From: Blautia sp.
GTDB taxonomy: Bacteria; Bacillota; Clostridia; Lachnospirales; Lachnospiraceae
Length of the DNA stretch: 33,743 nt
Direction of reading: 5' to 3'
Assembly: GCA_017463155.1 (NCBI GenBank)
Contig: JAFTPT010000033.1
Coordinates: forward strand, 1-33,743
Shown: positions 15,614 to 28,760 of the stretch, piece by piece
Layout: every line of letters starts with the position of its first letter
Position numbering within the stretch: position 1 is the stretch's first letter
Notes under the pieces: generated by a model
The model's input: the letters and a program-made list of their open reading frames with translations, nothing else
Databases searched by the model: none
Told to the model about the DNA's origin: nothing
Made by a program: the position numbers and the translations under genes

Positions 15614-15648
15614 CAGGCACCGGATCATTCCGGTGCCTGCCATTTTTC
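15614..15648. terminator. Strong terminator between the small ORF and the convergent ATPase gene
   Basis: CAGGCACCGGA (15614-15624) pairs perfectly with TCCGGTGCCTG (15629-15639) around a TCAT loop, followed by CCATTTTTCT on the + strand. The loop overlaps the TGA stop of the minus-strand gene, and on that strand TTATTTCT follows, so it may end both transcripts. Confidence 0.85.
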
Positions 15649-17202
15649 TATCGTACATGTATAGCTTTTTTGCCTGGCCTCTTTATCATAGGCGATCCCG
15701 ACCAGAAGGATTTCCCCGCCATATCCCTGCAGGACCTGCGGGTATTTTTGCTCCTTGATCTGTGCGATGGCCGCGTCAGCGGACTGGTTCCATTTCAGCT
15801 CCACCACCAAAGCCGGGACGGTTTCGCCCTGCTTGGGAAGGTATACGATGTCTGCGTAACCATGTCCCGTCGGGAGTTCTTCCATCTTGAGATAATAGTC
15901 CTTGTAACTGAAATAAGCCAGCTGGATCACGGCGCGGAGGGAGTTTTCGTTGTTCGCATTCAACGGATTGGTGTTTTCCATGTGGATCTTTTCAATCTCA
16001 GCAGCGACGGCGGCTTCGTTCATATGAATGGTATCCAGAATAAGCTGATCACTTTCCGCCACGCGCTTCATGGTTTCGGGACGTTTGTCCTGCCGGATGG
16101 TGCGGGAGAATTCCCGGCGCAGTTCTTCGTTGGGAATGCGAACCTGCGTGGTTTCCGCGTCATAGGTCAGATAGCCCAGATGAACCAGCAGAGTGAGCAC
16201 GTCATCTTTATTATGAAAGGTGACGAGGTCATTTGAAAAGCTGCTGACATCCACGGGGACAGAGTTGCCGCCGATCAGCTGTATGATCAGAGCACCAAGG
16301 CCTTCCATATCCCGCTTAATAAAACTAAGAAGGCTTCCGGCTGCAGAGGTTTCGGTCCAGAAAGAACGAAAATGATGAAAGTGCACTGCTTTCATTACGG
16401 AGTTGGGGTTGTAAATGGAATCAATGTTTTCAAGGTGATATCCATCATACCATTCCTTCATCAACTTAAAATCGATGTGGTTTTCAGCACAGAGGTTCCT
16501 GACTTCTGGCTCTGTAAATCCTACGTATTCTGCGAATTGTGAAGCTTCCAGCATCGTATACTCATAAAAATCAGAGATGGCAGATTGTGAGTCATCTTTT
16601 TTGATTGGGAGTATTCCGGTCATATAGGCGGCTGCAAAGACCTTTGACGTGATAGCGCCATTCTTAAAAAGCGAACGCAAAAACAGCAGATACTCTCGCT
16701 GTATTTCCGGGTTTTCCCGGATTGGAGCATCCCATTCATCGATGATCATAATGAATTTGGTTCCACTGACCGAAACAGCGTCGGCCAGGACGTAGGGAAG
16801 GTCCTGTTCGGCATTGATCGTCGGATACATTTCCTTCAGTTCGGAAATGATCTGCCTGCTGATATAGGAGGCGGCATTTTTGTAATTGTCGGAATATAGC
16901 CGGATACCGGTCAGATCCAGGTAGATGACATCATATTGATTGAGGTAAGTGCCGTAGTCTTCGTTTTCGGCAATCTCGAGATCACGGAAAAGGGCATCTG
17001 AATCACAGGTTCTGTCATAATAGGCGCAGAGCATCTGCGCTGCGAAGGACTTTCCAAAGCGACGTGGACGGCTGACGCAGGTCAGCCTGCGTGGCGTGTT
17101 GATTGTATCGTTGATGAGCGAGATCAGGCCGCTTTTGTCGATATAGAGATCATTTCGAATATCCGTAAAACCGCAGTTTCCGGGGTTTACATATATGCCC
17201 AC
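15625..17202 (-). CDS. AAA-ATPase-like protein with PD-(D/E)XK domain (PDDEXK_9 type)
   Basis: A 525-residue protein of a family widespread in gut anaerobes (AAA-ATPase_like plus PDDEXK_9). The N-terminus YVNPGNCGFTDIRNDLYIDK is the family hallmark. The Walker A is SRPRRFGKS (44-52), Walker B IMIIDEWD (151-158, Asp155, Glu156). The C-terminal nuclease-like domain has Asp451 (YADIVY) and Glu468/Lys470 (VVELKW). The biochemical role is not established; nuclease or defence roles are inference. The start is GTG 17202 with GAGGTG seven bases upstream. It is distinct in sequence from the ATPase at 10243-11997 although built on a similar plan. Confidence 0.88.
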   Translation of the reverse strand: MGIYVNPGNCGFTDIRNDLYIDKSGLISLINDTINTPRRLTCVSRPRRFGKSFAAQMLCAYYDRTCDSDALFRDLEIAENEDYGTYLNQYDVIYLDLTGIRLYSDNYKNAASYISRQIISELKEMYPTINAEQDLPYVLADAVSVSGTKFIMIIDEWDAPIRENPEIQREYLLFLRSLFKNGAITSKVFAAAYMTGILPIKKDDSQSAISDFYEYTMLEASQFAEYVGFTEPEVRNLCAENHIDFKLMKEWYDGYHLENIDSIYNPNSVMKAVHFHHFRSFWTETSAAGSLLSFIKRDMEGLGALIIQLIGGNSVPVDVSSFSNDLVTFHNKDDVLTLLVHLGYLTYDAETTQVRIPNEELRREFSRTIRQDKRPETMKRVAESDQLILDTIHMNEAAVAAEIEKIHMENTNPLNANNENSLRAVIQLAYFSYKDYYLKMEELPTGHGYADIVYLPKQGETVPALVVELKWNQSADAAIAQIKEQKYPQVLQGYGGEILLVGIAYDKEARQKSYTCTIEKWQAPE

Positions 17203-17273
17203 AGCAGATCACCTCATTTCAGAAAGTCCGGAAGTCCAATGCTTGACGTCGCCTGACGCATGTAACTGCTATC

Positions 17274-17302
17274 ATTATACAGAATACGGCTGGTAATCGC
17301 AA
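17274..17302 (-). promoter_or_regulatory. Promoter of the AAA-ATPase-like gene
   Basis: Minus strand: TTGCGA (17297-17302), 17-bp spacer, TATAAT (17274-17279), about 70 bp upstream of the GTG start. Confidence 0.6.
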
Positions 17303-17377
17303 GAAGGGTCCAAACGATTCTTGGCCAGGTTTTATCTCCGGTGCCTGTCCGATTAACAATTTCACCGAATCCACTCT

Positions 17378-17406
17378 TTGACTTGTTCCTCAATATCCAG
17401 TACAAT
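17378..17406 (+). promoter_or_regulatory. Promoter of the esterase / beta-galactosidase operon
   Basis: TTGACT (17378-17383), 17-bp spacer, TACAAT (17401-17406), about 97 bp upstream of the ATG at 17503. The remainder of 17203-17502 shows only this and the divergent promoter. Confidence 0.6.
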
Positions 17407-17502
17407 AAGAATGCTACTTGTTTGATCAATCATGAGCAAGGATTGCAGTGGATTATGAATATCCATTCAGATCAACCAGGGCATATAGGACAGGAGGTTT
17501 TT

Positions 17503-23155
<5,653 letters not shown>

Positions 23156-23189
23156 GCTTCCGGTGATGATAGAAAGATTGAACAGGATT

Positions 23190-23233
23190 CCGGGAACTGC
23201 AGCCGCAGCAGACGACGGCTGCGGGAACCCCGG
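23190..23233 (+). other. GC-rich stem-loop between lacZ and the hydrolase gene
   Basis: GCAGCCG (23199-23205) pairs with CGGCTGC (23216-23222), and CCGGG (23190-23194) pairs with CCCGG (23229-23233). No U-run follows, so it is more likely a processing or attenuation structure than a terminator. Confidence 0.45.
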
Positions 23234-23264
23234 GTCTGCTGGAGGAGAAACAGAGGATAGAGAG

Positions 23265-24233
23265 ATGGAATTACTGGGAGAAAAAAACTACCAGAAACTG
23301 ATGGACTCGATCGTGATCCCGTTTCTGGATACCCGCAAGAAGGCGGGCACTTTTGAGCCGGTGAAGGGCCAGAAGCTGTATTATGAACATTTCCGTGCCG
23401 ACGAACCTGTGGGGATCGTCGTGATGCTGCACGGTTTTTCGGAGGCGATCGACAAGCTGAAGGAAACGGCCTACTACTTTGTGCGGGAAGGCTTTCACGT
23501 TTGGATGCTCCAGCAGAGAGAGCATGGCAGGTCATTCCGGAGCACCGATGACCCGGCGCTGATCCACATCGTGAATTATGAGGATCTGGTGCGGGATCTG
23601 CATTTGTTTGTGGAGACGGTCGTCAAGAAGAATCCGGAGGCATCCCGGTTTCCACGGTATCTCTTTGCCCATTCCATGGGCGGAGGGGTCAGCAGCCGCT
23701 GCCTGGAAGAGTATCCGGATGATTTTGAAAAGGCCGTACTCAGCTCACCGATGCTGGAACTGAATACCGGCGGCACCCCCGTATGGGCGGCTGCAGCGTA
23801 TTCAAACCTCATGCGCCTTTTGGGGCGCGGCAAAGCGTACATGCCCGGGAGCGCGCCTTTTTCCGGGAAAGAGGACTTTGCGAACAGTGCTTCGAACTGC
23901 AGGGAACGATACCTGTACTGGCTGTCCCGGCAGCGAAAGCATCCGGAATTCCAGATGTGCGTCTCTGCCATCGCGACGGGGATCCAGTTCCTGAGGCTGA
24001 CAAGGGAGGCCACGCTGCCGGAAAACTGTGCGAAGGTCAAGGCGCAGGTGCTTTTGTTCCAGGCGGGACATGATACCTTCGTGAGTCCCGGCGGGCAGGA
24101 TACCTTTATCCGGCAGATCGGGAAGAAGGGGCGGATCGTGCGGATGCCGGACGCGAAGCACGAGATCTACCTGAGCAAAAATGAGGACCTCCGCCGCTAC
24201 TGGGAGGAGATCCTCGCATTTCTGAAAGGTTAA
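23265..24233 (+). CDS. Alpha/beta hydrolase, monoacylglycerol lipase / lysophospholipase type
   Basis: A 322-residue serine hydrolase of the Hydrolase_4 type, cytosolic and without a signal peptide. The oxyanion-site motif LHGFSE is at 55-60, nucleophile Ser137 in AHSMGGG, Asp270 in AGHDTFV and His299 in DAKHEIY, the complete triad of monoacylglycerol lipases and lysophospholipases. The likely reaction is hydrolysis of a lipid monoester. ATG 23265 has GAGGAT five bases upstream; the frame is open much further upstream only because it overlaps lacZ. It follows lacZ by 109 bp, in which a GC-rich hairpin (23190-23233) could attenuate or process the transcript. Confidence 0.85.
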   Translation: MELLGEKNYQKLMDSIVIPFLDTRKKAGTFEPVKGQKLYYEHFRADEPVGIVVMLHGFSEAIDKLKETAYYFVREGFHVWMLQQREHGRSFRSTDDPALIHIVNYEDLVRDLHLFVETVVKKNPEASRFPRYLFAHSMGGGVSSRCLEEYPDDFEKAVLSSPMLELNTGGTPVWAAAAYSNLMRLLGRGKAYMPGSAPFSGKEDFANSASNCRERYLYWLSRQRKHPEFQMCVSAIATGIQFLRLTREATLPENCAKVKAQVLLFQAGHDTFVSPGGQDTFIRQIGKKGRIVRMPDAKHEIYLSKNEDLRRYWEEILAFLKG

Positions 24234-24243
24234 CGGTTTATCG

Positions 24244-24873
24244 TCATACGTAATCGGTCAGGTCCTTGCCGGCTTCGGGTATATCGCCGGAAACCAGGCG
24301 GAAGCCGTTTCCGTCAAGCGCCAGCTCGTAACAGGCGCAGTTATTCATGGGACCTTCCCAGAAATAACGCATGTCCATGACATGCATGGCACAGAGAATC
24401 CCGCGGATCGTCCCGCCGTGGGCACCGATCAGGATGTTACCGGATAATTCCCCGCTGCGGGACGCCATGTCCTGAAGGAACTGCGAACAGCGGGCAACCA
24501 GGTGATAGATGGTCTCCATGCCGGCCGGCGGGTAGTAATTGAGCGGGTCATGCAGCAGAGCATGAAGGGTGCGGGGATTCATTTCCTCCCATGCGCGCCC
24601 CTCGAAGGGCCCGAAGTTCAGCTCCAGCAGCCGGTCGTCGATGATGATCTTTTCCGGAGAAAAGCCCGAAACGATCTCGGCGGTCCGGAAGGCACGGCTT
24701 AAGGGGCTGGCAAATACGTGTGAAAAAGTGAGATTCTCCTGACGGAACCGGTCACGGGCTTCTTCGGCCTGTCGGATGCCGGTCTCGTTCAGGGGGATCT
24801 CGATCTGCCCCTGGAAGTGTCCGCCCAGGCGGTTCATATCGGTTTCGCCGTGTCTGATCACATATAAAGTCAT
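24244..24873 (-). CDS. Histidine phosphatase family protein (phosphoglycerate mutase-like)
   Basis: A 209-residue cytosolic phosphatase. The phosphohistidine motif is RHGET with His8, and the other active-site residues are in place: Arg7, Arg60 (SPLSRAFRTAE), Glu84 (LELNFGPFEG) and His152 (GAHGGTIRG). This pattern fits broad-specificity phosphatases or the cobalamin-pathway phosphatase CobC rather than glycolytic mutase; no cobalamin genes are nearby. The ATG has GAGAGGA seven bases upstream. The gene is convergent with the hydrolase gene, with 10 bp between stop codons. Confidence 0.9.
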   Translation of the reverse strand: MTLYVIRHGETDMNRLGGHFQGQIEIPLNETGIRQAEEARDRFRQENLTFSHVFASPLSRAFRTAEIVSGFSPEKIIIDDRLLELNFGPFEGRAWEEMNPRTLHALLHDPLNYYPPAGMETIYHLVARCSQFLQDMASRSGELSGNILIGAHGGTIRGILCAMHVMDMRYFWEGPMNNCACYELALDGNGFRLVSGDIPEAGKDLTDYV

Positions 24874-24893
24874 AGATGTCCTCTCTTTAAACG

Positions 24894-24924
24894 AACAGCC
24901 ATCTCCGCTCAGGAAATGGCTGTT
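24894..24924. terminator. Hairpin between the secreted-protein gene and the phosphatase gene
   Basis: AACAGCCAT (24894-24902) pairs with ATGGCTGTT (24916-24924) over 9 bp. It is followed by a T-run on the + strand and by CGTTT on the minus strand, which would end the upstream minus-strand gene. Weak to moderate. Confidence 0.55.
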
Positions 24925-24944
24925 TTTGATAAATTCAGGGATTC

Positions 24945-25598
24945 TTATTTGCCGAGCAGGCTGTTGATGCCGCCCTGCAGCAGAGTCTGCAGAGAAGAGG
25001 CGGAAGCAGAGCCTGCGCCGGTATTCTGGCTGAACAGAGCGGATACGCCCTGGTTCATGAGTTCGGTCACGTTCTCCTGGTTGACCTTGCCGAGAACCGT
25101 GCTGAGGTCCTGTCCGGTCACCTTGGTGAACAGCTCCTTGACGGTTGCGTTGCCGGCCAGACCCTTGATCGTAGCCTGTACGGAGACACCCTTGCCGGCG
25201 TCGCCCAGGATCTTGTTGAGGGTCGTGGAAACACGGCTGTCCGTAAGTGCGCTCTGCAGAGCATCCTTGTCGATGCTGTTGATCCCGAAGGACTGCAGCA
25301 GCTGGCTGTTGTCGGCCAGGTCCAGGACACCCTGAAGGTTCAGGCTGCTGAGATCCAGGTTCTCGAGGATACCGGAATTTTTGAGGGAGCCGAGAAGGCT
25401 GTCAAAATTCACGTCGGCCAGCTTGAAGTTGTTGAGATCAAGGCCGCCAAGGTTCAGGCTGCTGATGTCAACATTCGAACCCAGCTGGGTGAGAGCCTGT
25501 CCGGCAAGATCAGCAAGGCCGAGGCCTTCTGCACTGACGGTAAGAGTCGTTGCTGCGAGTGCTCCTGCGAGCATGATTGCGGTTAATGCTTTTTTCAT
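24945..25598 (-). CDS. Secreted Leu/Asn/Ser-rich protein of unknown function
   Basis: A 217-residue protein not recognised as a known family. Residues 1-23 are a clear Sec signal peptide (MKKALTAIMLAGALAATTLTVSA). Residues about 36-110 contain irregular leucine-rich repeats of the L..L.L.GL.L.N..L type, resembling a short solenoid, followed by a helical half ending in a Ser/Gly-rich tail. There is no Cys, membrane anchor or sorting motif, so it is probably released or loosely cell-associated. It has its own promoter (25658-25687, minus strand). No function is proposed. Confidence 0.75.
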   Translation of the reverse strand: MKKALTAIMLAGALAATTLTVSAEGLGLADLAGQALTQLGSNVDISSLNLGGLDLNNFKLADVNFDSLLGSLKNSGILENLDLSSLNLQGVLDLADNSQLLQSFGINSIDKDALQSALTDSRVSTTLNKILGDAGKGVSVQATIKGLAGNATVKELFTKVTGQDLSTVLGKVNQENVTELMNQGVSALFSQNTGAGSASASSLQTLLQGGINSLLGK

Positions 25599-25657
25599 AA
25601 TATCACTCCTGTCTGCTGTCTTTCTTCCGGGACAGCTGTTTTATTGATTTGACAAGC

Positions 25658-25687
25658 ATTATAGCACACTTATAAAGGAATGTGTAA
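25658..25687 (-). promoter_or_regulatory. Promoter of the secreted Leu-rich protein
   Basis: Minus strand: TTACAC (25682-25687), 18-bp spacer, TATAAT (25658-25663). Confidence 0.55.
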
Positions 25688-25769
25688 TCTATCTTTTCCT
25701 TTTTTTCGAAAAATAGTAAAAAATGCTTATATTTGGCTGAAGATCAGCGTCGGAGATAGTCTTCGCCTG

Positions 25770-25798
25770 TTGCCTTAAAACAGCAGGAGTGATAAAAT
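25770..25798 (+). promoter_or_regulatory. Promoter of the ABC importer operon
   Basis: TTGCCT (25770-25775), 17-bp spacer, TAAAAT (25793-25798), 53 bp upstream of the ATP-binding-protein gene. Confidence 0.45.
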
Positions 25799-25851
25799 AA
25801 AAACAGTATTTCCGTCAATCCATTCACCATGCAAAGGACAAGAATGATCTT

Positions 25852-26955
25852 ATGAAAGTGATACTTGAGCATCTGACAAAAAAATTCCCAAGCCGCAACC
25901 GCAAGTCAAAGGAAGAGGTGATCGCCGTCAATGATTTCAATTTTGAGATCCCGGACGGCAAGCTGATCGGGCTTCTGGGTCCGTCGGGCTGCGGCAAAAG
26001 CACCACTCTGAACCTGATCTGCGGCCTGCAGATGCCCACCGGCGGCAAGATCCTTTTCGGAGATGATGACGTGACCAACCTTCCGCCCGAGAACCGGGGC
26101 GTCGGCATGGTCTTTCAGAACTACGCCCTCTATCCGCATCTGACCGTGGAGCAGAACATTATCTTCCCCCTGCAGAACCTGAAGGGGGCCGACAAGCTTA
26201 CCAAGGAACAGATGAAGCAGAAGGCGGCGGAGGCCGCACGTCTCGTGCAGATCGACCATCTGATGGAGCGCAAGCCAAACGAGCTTTCCGGCGGCCAGCA
26301 GCAGCGTGTCGCCATCGCGAGAGCCCTGGTCAAGATCCCCCGGGTGCTTCTTCTCGACGAGCCGCTTTCCAACCTGGATGCCCGCCTGCGTCTCCAGACC
26401 CGTGAGGAGATCCGCCGGATCCAGCAGGAGACGAAGATCACGACGATCTTTGTGACCCACGATCAGGAGGAGGCCATGAGCATCTCCGACATGATCGTGG
26501 TGATGAAGGACGGCGTCGTGATGCAGATCGGTGCGCCGCAGGATGTCTATGATGATCCGACAAACCTGTTTGTGGCAAAATTCCTGGGAACGCCGCCTAT
26601 CAATGTCTTTGAGGGTGAGATCAAGGGCGGAAAGCTGCTGATCGGCGGACAGGAGGTCCTTTCTGTACCGGGAGCAGCTGATCAGGAGGTCTACGCCGGC
26701 GTTCGTCCGGAGGGCTTTATCCTCGATCCGGAAGGGCCGCTTTCCTGCCGGCTGAACAGGGTGGAGGTCATGGGCCGTGATATCAGCGTGATCTCGCAGC
26801 ATGACGCGGCGCCCGGCGTGATGATCCGTTCCATCATCAGCGCGGAGAACCAGGTCGACACCACCGGCGCCGAGGTTCGTTTCTCGCTGAAGCCGTACAA
26901 GACACATATCTTCAACAAAGCGACGGAAGAACGGGTACGTTTTGACATCGCCTGA
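25852..26955 (+). CDS. Sugar-type ABC importer ATP-binding protein (MalK/UgpC-like)
   Basis: A 367-residue cytosolic ATPase that powers import through the two membrane subunits encoded next. Walker A GPSGCGKST is at 43-51, Q-loop FQN at 88-90, signature LSGGQ at 145-149, Walker B LLLDEP around Asp169/Glu170, and H-loop His203 in VTHDQ. The C-terminal ~120 residues form the regulatory OB-fold typical of MalK/UgpC/MsmK, with GVRPEGF. The ribosome binding site is weak (AAAGGA, 12 bases away). It is first in a four-gene operon with the solute-binding protein last. Confidence 0.92.
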   Translation: MKVILEHLTKKFPSRNRKSKEEVIAVNDFNFEIPDGKLIGLLGPSGCGKSTTLNLICGLQMPTGGKILFGDDDVTNLPPENRGVGMVFQNYALYPHLTVEQNIIFPLQNLKGADKLTKEQMKQKAAEAARLVQIDHLMERKPNELSGGQQQRVAIARALVKIPRVLLLDEPLSNLDARLRLQTREEIRRIQQETKITTIFVTHDQEEAMSISDMIVVMKDGVVMQIGAPQDVYDDPTNLFVAKFLGTPPINVFEGEIKGGKLLIGGQEVLSVPGAADQEVYAGVRPEGFILDPEGPLSCRLNRVEVMGRDISVISQHDAAPGVMIRSIISAENQVDTTGAEVRFSLKPYKTHIFNKATEERVRFDIA

Positions 26956-26972
26956 GCCCGGGAGGAACGTAT

Positions 26973-27866
26973 ATGGAGAACAATAATCGAAAAGGCTGGC
27001 TCTACCTGCTGCCGGCGATCCTTTTCCTGGGCGTGTTCATGGTCTATCCGCTGGTGGACGTGTTTGTCTATTCCTTTGAGGAGGGATACAATTCCGCATC
27101 CCAGACCTTCTTCGGGACCGGCGGCTACAACTATTCCTATGTGCTCAGGGATCCCTATTTCCTGCAGGCGCTCAAGAATACCTTGATCCTGGTCGCGATC
27201 ACCGTGCCTCTTTCTACAGGCATCGCGCTTCTGATCTCCGTGCTTTTGAATTCGATCGAAAAGCTGCGGGACTTTTTCCAGACCGTCTTTTTCCTGCCCT
27301 ATGTGACCAACACGCTGGCGGTCGGTCTGGTGTTTATGATCCTCTTTAAGAAAACGCCCTACTCGGACGGCCTTGTCAACCTGATCATCCAGTTTTTCGG
27401 GGCAAAAGGCGTCGACTTCATTGACGGACCCTACGCGGCCAAGATGTTCGTGCTGTGCTTCTACACGATCTGGATCGTCATGCCGTTCAAGATCCTGATC
27501 CTGACCAGTGCACTTGCCTCTGTTGACCAGGGCCTTTACAATGCGGCAAAGGTGGACGGGACATCGCGCCTCCGTATCTTCACAAGGATCACACTGCCGA
27601 TGATCTCCCCGATGATCTTCTACCTGGTGATCACCGGCTTTATCGGAGCCTTCAAGGCTTACAGTGACGCGGTCGCCATTTTCGGCACCAACCTGAACGC
27701 GGCAGAGATGAATACGATCGTCGGCTATGTCTACGACATGCTGTACGGCGACAGCGGCGGCTATCCGTCCTACGCGTCCGCAGCCGCGATCATTCTGTTC
27801 GCGATCGTGCTGACCATCACGGTCATCAACCTGCTGGTGAGCCGCCGGCATGTACATTATTCCTGA
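26973..27866 (+). CDS. Sugar-type ABC importer permease 1 (MalF/UgpA-like)
   Basis: A 297-residue inner-membrane protein with about six transmembrane helices and the EAA-loop AAKVDGTSRLRIFTRITLP (about residues 190-208) that contacts the ATPase. A signal-like first helix (LLPAILFLGVFMVYPL) is typical of these subunits. The length is normal. GGAGGA precedes the ATG, 17 bp after the ATPase gene. Confidence 0.92.
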   Translation: MENNNRKGWLYLLPAILFLGVFMVYPLVDVFVYSFEEGYNSASQTFFGTGGYNYSYVLRDPYFLQALKNTLILVAITVPLSTGIALLISVLLNSIEKLRDFFQTVFFLPYVTNTLAVGLVFMILFKKTPYSDGLVNLIIQFFGAKGVDFIDGPYAAKMFVLCFYTIWIVMPFKILILTSALASVDQGLYNAAKVDGTSRLRIFTRITLPMISPMIFYLVITGFIGAFKAYSDAVAIFGTNLNAAEMNTIVGYVYDMLYGDSGGYPSYASAAAIILFAIVLTITVINLLVSRRHVHYS

Positions 27867-27884
27867 GCATAATGGAGAAAAGCT

Positions 27885-28760
27885 ATGGGCAATCAATTGG
27901 AATATGAGCTGATCGAAAAAAAGGCCAGGCAGAGGCAGCGGATCCGCCGGATCATCACCTATGTGTTCCTGGCATTCTGGGCTGTGATGGTGCTGTTTCC
28001 CTTTTACTGGATGGTCCTGACCTCGATCAAGAGCTACAGCGCCTACAATTCGGAGTACATCCCGAAGTTTTACACCCTGTCGCCGACGCTGCAGAACTAC
28101 GTCGACGCCTTTACGGCGGTGCCGCTGGCCAGGTATTTCCTGAACACGCTGATCTTTACGGTGGCCACGACGGTGCTGATGATGATCGTGATCGTGCTGG
28201 CGGCCTTCGCCTTTGCACGGCTGAATTTCAAGGGCAAGAATTTTGTGTTCGTGCTGTTCCTGTCCCTGATGATGATCCCCAACGAGCTGGTGATCATCAC
28301 CAATTTTGTGACGATCACCAATCTGGACCTGCGGAACACCTTCCTGGGGCTGATCCTTCCGTCGGTGACGTCGGTCTTTTACATTTACCTGCTGAAGGAG
28401 AACTTTGAACAGATCCCCGACAACCTGTACTATGCGGCCAAGGTGGACGGCACCTCCGATTTCCGGTACCTCTGGCGGGTCATGATCCCCATCAGCCGGC
28501 CGACGCTGATCACCATCACGATCCTGAAGGTGATCGAGTGCTGGAACTCCTATGTGTGGCCGCGGCTGATCACCGATGATGAGAATTATTTCCTGGTCTC
28601 CAACGGGATCCAGGAGATCCGCGAGAACGGATTCGGCCGTGAGAACATCCCTGCCATGATGGCAGCGGTGGTGGTAATCTCGGTACCGCTGATCGTGCTG
28701 TTCCTGATCTTCCGCAAGAAGATCATGGCAGGTGTGGCGAGAGGAGGTCTGAAGGGATGA
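27885..28760 (+). CDS. Sugar-type ABC importer permease 2 (MalG/UgpE-like)
   Basis: A 291-residue inner-membrane protein with about six helices and the EAA-loop AAKVDGTSDFRYLWRVMIP. It pairs with the permease encoded just upstream to form the channel. Its stop codon overlaps the start of the solute-binding-protein gene by four bases (ATGA), a sign of translational coupling. Confidence 0.92.
   Translation: MGNQLEYELIEKKARQRQRIRRIITYVFLAFWAVMVLFPFYWMVLTSIKSYSAYNSEYIPKFYTLSPTLQNYVDAFTAVPLARYFLNTLIFTVATTVLMMIVIVLAAFAFARLNFKGKNFVFVLFLSLMMIPNELVIITNFVTITNLDLRNTFLGLILPSVTSVFYIYLLKENFEQIPDNLYYAAKVDGTSDFRYLWRVMIPISRPTLITITILKVIECWNSYVWPRLITDDENYFLVSNGIQEIRENGFGRENIPAMMAAVVVISVPLIVLFLIFRKKIMAGVARGGLKG

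Noticed and set aside
17214-17429. 71-codon minus-strand frame between the ATPase gene and the esterase gene
   Set aside because: No ribosome binding site, no family resemblance, and it overlaps two divergent promoters.
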